Shown in pieces: positions 47,210 through 59,286 of a stretch of 64,000 bases of DNA. Both the position numbers and the translations under genes were made by a program. The stretch's first letter is position 1; the number at the start of each line of letters is the position of its first letter. The DNA is from Paramecium sonneborni (taxonomy: Eukaryota; Ciliophora; Oligohymenophorea; Peniculida; Parameciidae), in assembly GCA_905182985.1 (NCBI GenBank), contig CAJJDN010000083.1:130007-194006 (forward strand), in the 5' to 3' direction. Under the pieces are notes generated by a model that was not told the origin of the DNA, did not search any database, and saw nothing but the letters and a program-made list of their open reading frames with translations.

Positions 47210-50200
47210 TCAGAAGAATTCTAAATAGACTCTTTTTGTAAAATCATTAGTTCTAAGTTTTGAAAAAAAATCTTTAATTTCTGTTTCGTTAGTAAAGAAT
47301 TTACTTTCTGATGAGACTTAAGATAATTATTTGAGATAAAGCATATTCATATTTTAGTTTGCAATATTAAAAACTAATAAATGAACATTCTTCTTTTCTA
47401 TTAAGCTTTTTAATCTATCTATAGACATTTGATTATAATTATGTACTCCTTCACTAAAGATACAAACATATCTAATAGTATGTTCATCAATTTCTTCATG
47501 AATATTATCAATATCAATTTTATATTAATCCTATTATGGAATATTTTAAAGTCATACCATATTTTAATCAATACTGACATTATCAAATTATTGTTCTTCA
47601 TATTATTTTAGAGCTTAACTGAATCCACCAGAAAAGGTTTTTCCTACTCTTGGAGAACTAGTTTTACATCTAAATTCTAAATCAGAGCATCTAAACTCTT
47701 CTTATTCTATTTGCTATTTAATTTAATTAGATTTTAAATGTAAAGATAATTGTTTACTTTATTCTGGTTTATCTTTCTCAAAAAGTGATGCAATTGTAAT
47801 TTCTAAGGCTTGAAAGATGTTTCCTTAACCTCCAGGTTTAATCAATACTTTTTCTATTGTTGATTCTAATAGCTTTTTATAAGTTCCTTTTAATTATAAA
47901 GGAAATATCTCATGTAATGATTCATTAAAAGCATATAATCCTACAAATGAGTCATCATTTAATGATTATACAACATTATGACACATATGATGAGATAATG
48001 TAAATTATTCATTAGTCATTTCAGATGAATAATCAAGTAGAAATATCAATTCAAGTCTTTTTAATTAATTTTATTGTGAAAATTTTATCAAACAATTATG
48101 ATCTACATTGCATCTTTTAAATATTTTTGTTAATGTCTTTAAAACAAATTTTTAAAATCCAGGATCATAATGTCCTTCTGCTTTTAAAATAGATATAAAT
48201 TTATAACAAGCTTCAACATATTCCCCATTTATCATTAATAATGATGCCTATATATATAATAAATATTATTACTTCTAATCCTGTTAATTTTTCTCTCACA
48301 ATCTCTAAAGGAATTTCACGAAAAATATCTACAAATTCAGAAATATCAAGTTATTTTATTTCATTTTTATTTGCTTATAAAATTCTAAATTTTGTTTCTG
48401 CTTCTTCTAATTCTAATTTGGCTTTTTCAAGCATTCCAGCTCTAGCAAAACAAAATGCTTTTTTTGTTATAATATTTATTTTCATATATTAAATAGAAAA
48501 TGAATCAGGTAGAGTTTATAGTTCATCCATAATATCATTAAATTATTTAACACTTTCATTTAAAAAAGTTGATTATGACTTTGTCATACTATAATTATAT
48601 AGTATACATGCTAATTAATATTTTCGAAAAATAATTTTATGTTCAATAATTATTTATTATTTTGAATTTCCCTCATTATTATTTTAAACTTTTACAATAG
48701 GACTAGATTTTTTTGGACTTCCTAAATTATCTATTCTCTCACTTTATAAATCAGAATTTTCTTCTCTTATTGGATTCTTTTCTTCTTATTATGGATTTCT
48801 TAACCAATTAGTTGTTTATCTAGGTGTTGATTGCCTTTATAAATGTACTTCTGATTCTATTGAACTTTTTAATTAAGAAGTTTCATTTTGATATTTTATT
48901 CTTTAAGTAGTTTACCTTCGAACAAGGCCATTTTGAGAATTTTATATCACTTTTGTCTTACTTTCTAAATTTTTAATAACATCTTTCATTTATTTTTCTT
49001 CCTATCTTTAGAATTTTTACAAAACATTATTTTTTAATCTAAGATACAATTTAACAATTTATTAATCATCTTAGAGTTGAGCTGCTTAATTTGCATATTA
49101 TTCCATTTCTTTAAGACTTTGTAAATCTTAATTTGCTATGAGAACAGATTCTTCTTATTCATTCATAGCTTCAAGATATCTTTGATTTCTCATATGAATT
49201 TTAGCAATATTATTTGCACAGATTCCAACAGCAGCATTATTATTTTATTTTTTATAGAATCTTTTAGACATACTTAAAATAATTAAAGCTTCAGCTTCAT
49301 CCATATCTTTAGATCCTTATAATAGTTTATTATTTTAATATTTAATACTATTTAAATAATTGATAATGACTTCATAAGACTTAGTGATTTCTTTATTGTT
49401 AAAGAAATCTTTATAACCATCTAAATTAAAATCTTAGGCTTCAAGATATTTCATATCTACTCTTAAAAGATTAATTAATTCATTAATAGGAGCTTCAAGT
49501 GAAAGTGCAATAACAACACCTTTTCTCCAAAGATAAAATATAAGAACTACATGTAAAGCACAAGCAATAATGATTTCATTAATTAATACTTGAGTAGCTT
49601 CTAAATTTTGACCTGCCAATTATAAATAATATGATAATGACATTGATTATAGATAAATCATGGAACAATTAGTAATTAATTCTTTTGTTAAATTAATATT
49701 AGGATAATTAGGATGAACAAAATAGTATGATGAAAAAAACACAATACGTTCCTCACCCATTCCATCATATAGAATTCTCCATTATCTAGATTCTATAGGA
49801 ACTGTAACTAATGTATATATTTCATTTATAAAATCGTTTGTTTGATTAGGCCAAAGTTAAAAGGCATCCTCAAGAGTACTATTTACAAGTTATCCATTTA
49901 AAATTATATTAATATTTCCATTTGTAAGAAATGAATATATTATTGGACTACTTGTATTTAATATAGCAAGTTCTCTATTCTTCTCAACATATAATTCACA
50001 TTCATAATCTTCCTTTCCTGCTCTCATTCTCCAAACTTCATATTTCAAATCTAATTTTGGATAAGCTATTTTTGATGATAATTTGTTTATCTAATCCAAA
50101 CAATCATTATATGCTTTACAATTAGATACTGAATCTTCATACCAATTCTCTAAAGTATCAACATTAATACCCTAAAATGAAAATCCTATACCATTTTGAC

Positions 50201-50665
50201 ATAAAAAATGAAAATGATCAAATACACCATTTTCTGCATATATTTCAATCAATTTTGATAAAGGAGAGTAATATTTTAATAGTTTATATTAATCTGGATA
50301 ATCACTTTGTAAACTTTTCAAACTTGTAATATTTTTAAAATGCCAATCTATTTCACTTAAACTTTCATCATCTAATTATTAATAATCTCCTATGTAATTT
50401 ATTATATTTGAAATAGCATAAAATGAATTTATATTCGGTCTATTGGATCTTCCATAATAATATCTAGCAAATCTTATTTTACTCTAATCTAAAATTATTG
50501 ACTTTTTACCAAAGAAGTTTCATTATAAATCCCTTGAGATAGTTTTTCACTCTCTATTTTATATTCTTCATCAAAATATTATCCTAATAACAAAACTAGA
50601 CTAAATAAAAAATAGTAAAGTGATAAAAACACTATCATCAACATTATCTTAATCCTCAATTACAT
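47210..50665 (-). CDS. Membrane receptor-like protein with TPR and VWA domains
   Basis: A 3.5 kb gene from ATG 50665 to TGA 47210. One 26-nt intron near 50510 was placed; others are probable. The N-terminus has a signal anchor (IMLMIVFLSLYYFLFSLVLLLG). An extracellular part of about 330 residues with scattered Cys (SNCKAYNDC) resembles a Cache-type sensor. A second span (IIIACALHVVLIFYLW) is followed by a HAMP-like helix (LEAPINELINLL). The cytosolic part has TPR-like helices (NNAAVGICANNIAKIHM), a Ser/Arg/Gln-rich linker, and a C-terminal von Willebrand A fold starting IFLLDYSSEM (MIDAS-like DxSxx with Ser-Glu). Such Cache-HAMP-TPR-VWA proteins are seen in ciliates; the ligand is unknown. 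Confidence 0.7.
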
Positions 50666-50731
50666 TAAATTTTTATATTAATATATATATTATAATGATA
50701 CTTAATTTTTGAATGATTATAATTTCATTCC

Positions 50732-50970
50732 TCAATAATCATATTTTTATTATTAGGACTCTTATAGTTTTATAATGCTATCAGTTATAGCTTTAAACTC
50801 GGAACTCATCTAAAATATTATTTCATTATTCTTACAGTCTCTAATAATTGAGTTAATTCTTCAAATTATTTTTTTATTCTCTTTACATTCTCATCATTCA
50901 AATCAGGTTCTTCTATCAAACGTTATTTAGGCAATTCTCTATTTCTTTAAGTTCCTCCACAAATCCCCAT
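50732..50970 (-). CDS. Small protein with N-terminal MGICGG (possible N-myristoylation)
   Basis: Two exons with a 26-nt intron give 70 residues. The start MGICGGTQRN has Gly2 and Cys4 for possible myristoylation and palmitoylation, although position 6 is Gly rather than the preferred Ser/Thr, so the prediction is weak. The rest is charged and helical (KRIKKQFEELTQLLET). It sits in a tight minus-strand series, 35 bp after the carboxypeptidase stop and 66 bp before the receptor gene. Function unknown. Confidence 0.6.
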
Positions 50971-51005
50971 TATAATAATGTAAAATAAAAATTATTAAAT
51001 ATAAT

Positions 51006-52692
51006 TCACAACTTAGCTTCATTTTAAATTGTAAACATTTCTATAACCTCTTCCTCCTATTTCTTTGAACAATATTTATAAAGCAATATTGTCAAAACAA
51101 AACTTAACATTATGAAAATAGCTAGTAACCACCAAATATATGGTTTTTTATTATTTGTATTTGTTTATGTTTCAATTTCTTAATTTGAAGTCTCCAGGGC
51201 TTCTGATGTATCAAAAAATGAGACTTGTTAATTGTCAAATATTGTATTAATATCTGTATTAAGTTCACTTATATTAATTCTGAAAATAATTTTATTGGTA
51301 TTTTGAATTAAGTATTAATCATATGAATATTCATATGTTGAATTAATTCTACTTTATACATAATATGATTGAGGAGGGATTTTAGGATCTGGATTTTTTT
51401 AAGTTTTGAAAATTTCTACATCACATTGATAACTAATTTCAAAAAAATCATTTTTAGAAATATTTTTAAGTGGGTAGCCTTTATTATCCTGGTTCCAAAT
51501 TCCTGTAGTATTTTATGCTTTTAAAACACTAGTTTTATCACTTTTTACGATTGTTAATTAGGTAACTGAATAGCAACCACCAAAATTTAAAATCAATTCT
51601 CTTTCTCCATCCCATTTCAAAATTAAATAAGGTTTAACTAAATCAATTAATGATAGGGAAGCCATAATATTTCTATTAATGTTACCATAACCTTATTTAT
51701 ATTAATTTAATAATTTTGAATCATAGAAATACAAAGGAGGCCAATTTTCTAGTAATTGATTGGTAATTTCAATAGTTCCAAGTGTAGAATCACGAGGTTA
51801 TTTATCTAATCCAGCTTCAATAAGATATGTAATTGCTCTTGCATTAGAAGATGGTTTAACATATTCATCAGATTTTCTGTTACCACAATTATTAGTTTTA
51901 TCCCATGCAGCTGCATATGCCCAATCTTCATATCCTCCATTTACTGCATAAACTTAATCAGTCATTCTACCTATTTAATAAAGTTGAATTTGTAAATGAG
52001 TATTTTCAAAAGAAATATCTTTCATAATTTTAGCAATCATTTCCATAGCTTTATCATCTGGGGATTCAGTAGCTAATCTATTTTATAAATGATTTTTAGT
52101 TCCCCATGAATAAGAAATACTCTTATATAATAAGAAAGAATTTTACATTATCACCACCATGAAAAGTTATTCCCAATTAAATAATATATTTGTTATAAAC
52201 TTAAGCCAAAGCTCTAGCAGCATTTGTTTAAAAACAAATACTAGAGGGATTATCAACATTAAAATCTCGATTTGCATCTTTTCCCATTTCCTCTCTTACT
52301 TTATGATAATATCCATATGGATTTACCATAGGATAAAGTATTATTCTTCTATTATTTAAAAATTCTAATTTTTATTCACTTGTAAGATATTTAGCTAATT
52401 CTGTTACTACATTTTATCCTATAACTTCATCTCCATGAAATCCTGCAGCTATTAATACAGTTGGTAAATCATTTGCTTTTGGATTCTAAGCAAATTCTGC
52501 ATAAAAAAATTAGCATTCTTCATCACCACAGTCTAAATATCTTAAATTTTCTAAATTTTCTATTGGATAATAAAGTTAGAAGACATCCGAATGTTCTTTT
52601 TCAAGTTTTTTAAATGTATCAATGATTTCTTGATATGTGTAATATTAATATGCAGATATCACAGAGAAGAGTGTTATTAATAAACTTTTCAT
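51006..52692 (-). CDS. M14 zinc carboxypeptidase, membrane anchored
   Basis: Secretory-pathway metallopeptidase that removes C-terminal residues. Two exons (25-nt intron near 52150) give 553 residues. A signal peptide (MKSLLITLFSVISA) precedes the peptidase domain. Zinc ligands lie in FHGDEVIG (HxxE) and ITFHGG (second His), and the substrate-binding block NPYGYY with KDANRDFN matches M14 enzymes. A beta-rich domain follows, as in the transthyretin-like part of carboxypeptidase D/N types. A C-terminal membrane span (YIWWLLAIFIMLSFVLTILL) and a short tail (KKQEEEVIEMF) anchor it, so it should face the lumen or outside. All recognised metal ligands are intact. Confidence 0.88.
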
Positions 52693-52897
52693 TTTATTTA
52701 AAAATAATATTATTTATGAATTCTATCTGAATAAATTAAAAAAATAAATAATAAATTAATATATCTCACATCAAAAAACTCATAGAATATAATCTACTTA
52801 AGTATCATATATAGTAATAAAACAGAAAATATATTTAGAAATAAATGTTTGCCTAAATTATCTCTAAATTAATTTATATAATATAAATATAAAATTA

Positions 52898-53585
52898 ATG
52901 ATAGAAGAAGAATAAAGACCTAAAGAGAAAGCTTCTATAAAAAAAATACAAAGTCTTTTAAAAATTTTCCAAACAGGTTGTTTATATCTGAATCGACAAA
53001 AGTAATTGATGATAAGCATATTGGGAATAATTTGAAGCAAAATATCGAACAGATACTTTACGAAATATAATATTATCTTATAAAGTATAAATGAAATAAT
53101 CGTTTATTAGAGTGATGATAATTAAGATAAATTGCTTATAAAATTAAATAAGTAGCTCTTACTATGGATGATGCAAAAAAACTATTTTTGAATCTAAAAA
53201 TCTTGAAATTAAGAGACTTATTATGGTTTTCCCTACTTATACATCTGCTACTAAAATATAAGTTGAAAATAAGAAAGCAAGATTATTTAAAGATTAAATT
53301 AATTCAATTTAAAGTTATTCTTTTGAGAAGATGATTTAGTTTATGATGTTATAAAACATGAATTAGTAGCTTAACATATAATATTAAATGAAAAAGAAAA
53401 AGAAATAATATTAATCTTTAGTTATTATAAAGACTATATATGGTTTAGTAGATAATTAATTACCTAGAATTTTAAAAAGTGTTCCAATTGTAAAGTTTTT
53501 GAGACTTTCTAATGGAGTTGTTGTAAAAATCGTAAGAAAAAGTGAAACAGCTGGATTGTATGTTACCTATAGAATAGCTGTATGA
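52898..53585 (+). pseudogene. Frame-broken copy of RNA polymerase subunit Rpb5 (RPABC1)
   Basis: Segments in order match the shared RNA polymerase subunit Rpb5: an N-terminal helix (KIQSLLKIF), EQFEAKYRTDTL, the jaw part FESKNLEIKRLIMVFPTYT, then YDVIKHELVAQHIILNEKEK and the strongly conserved end NQLPRI...VVVKIVRKSETAGLYVTYR with TGA 53583. The frame changes at least three times: near the A run at about 53170, near 53325 (TTTTGAGAAGATG) and near 53435. No GT-AG introns of usual size bridge these points, so single-base indels are the likely cause. The sequence is still well conserved, indicating recent inactivation or sequencing error. An intact copy must exist elsewhere because the subunit is essential. 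Confidence 0.65.
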
Positions 53586-53634
53586 TTTAAATTAGCAAAT
53601 ATATGTGTATGTAAATTAGTTTTAAAGTTTTAAT

Positions 53635-54054
53635 TCATTTTAATACCATATGTACAAATTTACAAGATTCAGTACTAAATTTCACATGCTTGGTATTTAT
53701 TTTTTCATCAGAACTTGAACTATGAAATGAATCTCTATTCTTTAAAATTCCTTTTCTCTCTATAGATTCTTTTGATATATTCAACTAACTTGTATTTTTA
53801 TTTATAGAGGCATCTCTTTAATGACAAAATTTTGATTCTTTTTAAACTGTTTTTAAATCACGTTATTTTAGTCTTAGAGCTGAACCAATCTGTTAATCCA
53901 GTGGAGGATCTAATTAAATTATTTAACTTGGAGGAGTTTATGTTGCTTTTTCAATATCTGCTTTAGTTTTTATATCCAATATACTTAGCCTTTCATAATT
54001 TTGATATAATGAAACAAAATTTGATTAAATTTCTAAGTCTAAGTCACTTAACAT
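53635..54054 (-). CDS. Unknown Ser/Lys-rich protein, 139 residues
   Basis: Single exon from ATG 54054 to TGA 53635. The protein has an acidic helical start (LSDLDLEIQ), a Thr/Pro segment (TQTPPSQ, DPPLDQQ), and a Ser-rich end (DSFHSSSSDEK). It is probably disordered and may be phosphorylated. No domain was recognised. It converges on the Rpb5 relic with 49 bp between the stops. Confidence 0.6.
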
Positions 54055-54242
54055 TAAATTAAAGATAATATAGTAATCTAAAAAAAGAGTTTTTAGAAGA
54101 GTAAATTAAATAATTCAAGATAGAATTGAATAATCTATAGCATTTAATTTATTGTCATAATTAAGATTTGAATGAATTCTTTAATGTCAAAAAATGAATA
54201 AATAAAATAATGTTGAATAATATATTTATTTATGTATGTTTT

Positions 54243-55810
54243 TCATGAAAACCATCTTTATTAAATTTCTAAAAATGATTTAGGTTGAATCTAGTAATCA
54301 AAATGGGTACAAATAATAAGTACCATACATATTGAAATTCCAACAAAAATGAGAGTCAATCCAACTTTTTTATTATAGAAGCTTGTCTATATTAGAAAAT
54401 ATTATACCAATATGATACTCCTACAGTAATCAACCAAAATACACTTGCAAAGATAAACCCTACAATTGCACCCAAATAAGGTCCAATATCTAATTATCCA
54501 AACATTGGAAATAAAGATAAAACCTAATTTATATAAATTTATTTTACCTAATAAATAGGTAGAAAGAACATCCAAATTCCTATAAACATTAAAAAAAATG
54601 CTAAAATTCTAATCTTATTTAAATCACTCTATTTAAATGTTAATTTAGATTCAAAAATATCTTCCAATGATATTAGACCTTCTTCAACATAATCTATATT
54701 CTATTCATCCTATGACCATTCATTCCATACAATCCATTAATAAACTTTCTAACACACTAATTCTTAACAACCCTTAATAAATGATTTTAATACTTATTTA
54801 GTTGAACTTGTACTACATCCCTAAGTAGATTCAAGAATTGGAATATGTATCTCTATTGGATTTAATTATATTCCAAATGATTTACATACAACAGTAAGCA
54901 ATTATGAGGGAATATACCAATATGATATTCTTAAAGTTGTATTTCCAGTTATGTATATATTGTTTTAATCTATTTAATATTCAGGATATTGATAAGGATT
55001 TAGTTTAAGTTTTTACCAATTTGTTAATTTTTCAATTTAATTATCATTTAATTGATAACCTAATAAAAAACATTAACTATTTTAAATTTGTGATTTCCAT
55101 TGTGATAATTGTATTTCATTATCTTCATCATCATACCATTATATATCACTTTCTCTTTCTATCCATTTTCTATCTCCTTAATTATTTATTAACAATTCTT
55201 CTACTTTTCTATAAAATCTAATTGCATTTTCAACTTTTATTCCTGTTAAAATATCAATCAAATGTTCTTCATTTATTAATGTTGATCCTTACAATATTAT
55301 TAATGAATTATCATTTTTTAATTCAACTACATCTTTTAATATCATATGATGTTTATATTTTCTTGCTTCAGAATTTAAGAGTAATGGAAATGCTATAAAA
55401 ACTGTTAATGCACCTAAAAAAAATTCAGTTTATGCTAGCCATTCAGGTTCATCAGTTACAATTTATTCTATTTTTGGTCTTTGATGTTATTCAAATACTT
55501 TTGTATCACTAATTGGTGATTATAGTTCAGCATAATCAGGTATTTCATTTTCTGCTTCACTCATTAAAAGAAGCATTTATTCATTTGTTCCATCACCTAT
55601 TGTCTCTGCCATTGCTAACATTTATTCAATCAATGGATTCTATTCAAACAATAACACACCTGCTTAAAATATTAATTCCTATTAATATAAATCATCATTT
55701 ATAAACGCATCTTCCAATATATCATTTCCTTAAAAATAGTCCTCTATTGTGGCCTTTAAAATATCCTCACTTTGTCCTATCCATAAAATGAATAATAAAA
55801 AACGGAACAT
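54243..55810 (-). CDS. TMEM43/LUMA-like membrane protein
   Basis: Three exons with introns of 24 nt (near 54535) and 32 nt (near 54410) give about 503 residues. A signal peptide (MFRFLLFILWIGQS) and an acidic 120-residue stretch precede the first span (FFLGALTVFIAFPLLL), then a lumenal domain with the RFYRKVEE, WIERESDIQWYDD and QWKSQIQNS blocks and three C-terminal spans (RILAFFLMFIGIWMFF, IVGFIFASVFWLI, VGLTLIFVGISICMVL). Span placement and the Glu-Ser-Asp-x-Gln-Trp block match TMEM43, an ER and inner nuclear envelope protein. The N-terminal extension is not found in animal TMEM43. Function in ciliates unknown. Confidence 0.7.
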
Positions 55811-55896
55811 ATATAAAATTTTATATTATCATACCAATAATATTAAAAACTAGATAACCTTATTATTCTTGATTTTTACTTGCCTCTTATATTTTA

Positions 55897-56539
55897 ATGA
55901 ACTACGAATATTTTTGGCCTTAATATAAAGTTAAACCCCTTATATAAGGAGGATGTGTTTCAAGTTAAAACGAATAATTTCAAAAATTCAAAATCAATGT
56001 CATTAATCCCATGTTGGATTCTATAACATCAATCAATTCTGATATAGATGAACCATTAAAATTAATTCTATTATAGGCAGGCTTATCATAATAAGATCTT
56101 AAAAATCCAGCTTTTAATCCCTTGTTTCGTTATCTCTCTTAAGAACCATTAAAAAATACAACTAAATTAATTGCCAATAAATAATTAAGAAAGACATAAG
56201 CTTAAGCACCAAGTAGGCATTCTACAATCATGCCAAAGAAATCTATAATTATATCACAATTCAATTTTTAAATTTGTATGTATATGATCTTTATAATATT
56301 TATTAGATAATTAGAATGCTTAAAATAAGCCACCACCTAAATTATTAAATAGATTCCCTGCACTTGATCTCATTGAATAAATTTAAACACTCAATTCAAA
56401 ATAAATTTAATAATAATAAGGTTTAGAGGATGATGTTGAACCTAAATTTGCTCTGAATAATGTAACTAATCAAAGAAATCTGGATTATAGTTTTTCAAGT
56501 CAATCTGATGAATCTGATTCTGATAGATTGGATTCATGA
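55897..56539 (+). CDS. Unknown protein, 203 residues
   Basis: Two exons; a 31-nt intron near 56275 restores the frame. The start ATG 55897 is the first in frame. The sequence contains GGCVSSQNEQF at about residue 18, a Pro-rich part (KPPPKLLNRFPALD) and an acidic Ser/Asp tail (SSQSDESDSDRLDS) typical of casein kinase 2 sites. No domain was recognised. It is divergent from the TMEM43-like gene with 86 bp between starts. Confidence 0.65.
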
Positions 56540-57227
56540 ATTATCAACTTTTATTAACGATATATCAAATTTTATTTTTAAATCTATAAATGTATTTTCT
56601 GATTATAAAATTCTATGATGAATCAAGAATACTATTATTTATCAGAATAAATTTAATGTCTGATTAATGGATGGTAAATCATACATAAAAGGTATGTTTT
56701 ACCTCATTTTAATCATTGTTAAATATTTTAATTTAATTTATTAAAATAATGAAAAAGAAAATCACTTAAAAATTAATAAAATGAGCCCTAAATCCATAAA
56801 TCCTATATCAACTTAATATATAAAATATATTTTACTTTTATGAAATATTATTTTGTTTATTAAATAAAATGCCTTTAATATTATGAATATATGGCAATAA
56901 TTAAATTTATGAAATACTATAATTCATTCTAAAGAAAAGAGAATAATTTTGTTCAAATAGATTCATTATATGATAATTCGATAAAATCAATTAATGAATT
57001 CAAAAATTTTCTGCTGATTATAAATGCTTATTTAATGATACTGCAATATTAAAAGTTAATGTAAAAATTGAGTAAAAGTATATTAAGTTTTGTTATATAC
57101 ATTTATACATAGTGAGTACTAAAATACATTAAAAAATGAAGAATCTAATTTTAAATGTAAGTAATCTTTTATGTTTATAATAATTATTTTATTTATATGA
57201 GAATGAATTGACGTATTTATTAATAAA
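56540..57227. other. Intergenic, no gene seen
   Basis: About 690 bp of AT-rich DNA between two plus-strand genes. Short open frames lack protein character. It should contain the carrier gene promoter; no element was recognised. Confidence 0.5.
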
Positions 57228-58236
57228 ATGAGCAAATAATATAAGACCATAAATGATTTGCCAGATTGGGTGAAAATGATTTCAGGTGGTATTGCAGGTA
57301 GTGTAGCAGAGGCTTTAACTATCCCAATAGACACAGCTGTATGTTAAATTATATAATTTGAATTTAGAAAGTACGTCTTTAAATCCAGAAACCAGATGCA
57401 TAAGGGAAATATAAGTATCATGGATTATTACATACTACTCGTTAAATATACAGTTAAGAAGGAGTTTCTAGTTTATTTAAGGGTTTGACAGCAGGAATAT
57501 AGAGATAATTAGTGTTTGCATCAATTCGTATTGGATTGTATGAACCTGTAATAATAAAAATGTATAATTAGATGCGTGATTTCTTCTGTGGTAAAGATTT
57601 TAAAGGAGATCCTCCATTGTCTAAAAAGATTTATGCAGGTCTAGCAACAGGTGGAATTGGTATATCAGTAGCAAGTCCATTTGATGTGATAAAGGTAAGA
57701 TTCTAAGTAGATGGTAATCTACCAATAGAATAACGTAGATATAAAAACTTGACTGATGCTTATATTAAGATTTATAAACAAGATGGGTAATAATAATATT
57801 AAAATTATAAGGTTACATGGATTTTGGAGAGGTGTTACTCCAAATATTATTAGAAATGCTGTTATTAATTGTGCTGAATTAGCTACATTTGATCACATTA
57901 AAGAATCTCTAATAAAAACAGGATTATTTCATGAAGGATTAACATGTCATTTTGCTTCAAGTGCTTGTGCAGGTTTTATAGCTGCAGTTGTTGGATAACC
58001 AGTTGACTTAATTAAAACAAGAGTTATGAATTAAAATGTTGGTGTTTTAACTGTTGTTATGAACATAATAAAAAATGAAGTAACAATTTATATTTTATTA
58101 ATAGAAATTGCTCAATCTATATAATGGATTTTCAGCAAATGCTGGTAGAATTATTACATGGAACATTTGTATGTTTGTTACATTAGGATAAGTTAGATTA
58201 TTTGCATTAAATAATTTCTATAAGTCACCTGAATGA
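57228..58236 (+). CDS. Mitochondrial carrier (SLC25), UCP/dicarboxylate-like
   Basis: Inner mitochondrial membrane transporter. Four exons with introns of 29, 25 and 25 nt give 309 residues, the usual carrier size. The three tandem repeats carry the signature PxDxxKxR: PIDTAKVRLQ (interrupted by intron 1), SPFDVIKVRFQ and QPVDLIKTRVM, each closed by an aromatic-Gly helix start (YHGLLHTTRQI, YKNLTDAYIKI). Six membrane helices are inferred. Overall similarity by eye is closest to uncoupling protein, oxoglutarate and dicarboxylate carriers; the substrate cannot be fixed. It converges on a minus-strand gene with 24 bp between the stops. Confidence 0.9.
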
Positions 58237-58260
58237 TCAAATTATATATATATATATAAA

Positions 58261-58923
58261 TCATTAAAAATAATTGAATACATTATCAATTTCTTATAAT
58301 TAGAATAATTTTATCTAAATCCAATAATGATCAAGTTTTTGAGCTTTCTTCTTCTCTATTCTCTATTAAAATATCTATCCAGCATCCTTAAATTCATACT
58401 ATATCTAATGTACAATAATAACAAAAGTTGTATTATAAAATCTAAAATACTTTTAGTTCTAACTCATACTTTAATATCCTTTTAAGTCATAAAAAAGGAT
58501 TTTACTATGACCTTCTTAACAGGAATAGATGGAAATTTCAGGAAGATTTCAAATAGTTGACATTTTCCAATATCATTGTTCTCAATTTCTTACGAATTTG
58601 TAAATCTATTCCTTTTCTAAAATCTATATACAGTACTTCCAAATCTAATTAGTATTATAAAAAGAAATCAATGACTCCTTAAATTCTATTATCAATAAAA
58701 GTCATTTTCAAGTATAGTTTCTTTAATCTTAGTTAAATATATATTAGTTTTTCTATTAGTTAATTTTGATCATTCTTCTCTTCTAGTTAAATGCAAGTGA
58801 TTTTATGTTTCATCAACTCAATTATTATTATTTCTTTAATTGATGAACCTAGATAATTCAATTAAATTTTTTCTTTTTTACTCTTTTTTTTCTAATTTTT
58901 TTGATTATTTATAATTAACTCAT
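58261..58923 (-). CDS. Unknown helical protein, 184 residues
   Basis: Five exons with introns of 33, 35, 20 and 20 nt give 184 residues; the total is a multiple of three. The last two introns are firmly required by frame; the first two were chosen because the 33-nt one contains TGA and the 35-nt one restores the frame. An alternative start at an internal ATG would avoid both. The protein is basic and helical, with a central block FEIFLKFPSIPVKKVIVKS and a terminal charged helix (QRIEKKKAQKLDHYW). No family was recognised. It follows the CX3C-like gene by 13 bp. Confidence 0.55.
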
Positions 58924-58936
58924 AAATTTAATAATA

Positions 58937-59272
58937 TCAAAATTAATGTAATTTATCAACGATTTTCTTAATGTTTGAAAAACAATCAATATAGCAATCT
59001 TCCATTTCAAGAGCCATAGAATACTTACAATTGAATAAACAATCTTCAATTCCATTTTCATAAGTTTTAGTTATTTTTTTTAAATAGTTTTTTGGTGCCT
59101 CTCTTTTTGCTAATTATTTTTCAATGCATTCTTAATCCTAACATTTTGCAATTTCATGAACACTTTTAATATGTGCTTATTTGATTAAAGGATTATAATA
59201 AAATTGAATTAATTGAGACCATTTATCATTAATTTCTTATTCTAATTATTTAACTTGATTCTTTTTATCCAT
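58937..59272 (-). CDS. Twin CX3C-like small protein, 111 residues
   Basis: Single exon. The C-terminal half has two CX3C pairs, CLFNC and CYIDC, separated by ten residues, and an upstream CQDQEC (CX4C). Twin CX3C pairs mark small Tim chaperones and FAM136-type proteins of the mitochondrial intermembrane space, where they form disulfides through the Mia40 route. The N-terminal half is a hydrophilic helix (KQLEQEINDKWSQLIQFYYNP). There is no signal peptide, fitting Mia40-type import. The match to FAM136 is by pattern only. It is divergent from the KDEL receptor, with 14 bp between starts. Confidence 0.55.
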
Positions 59273-59286
59273 TAATAATAATTATT

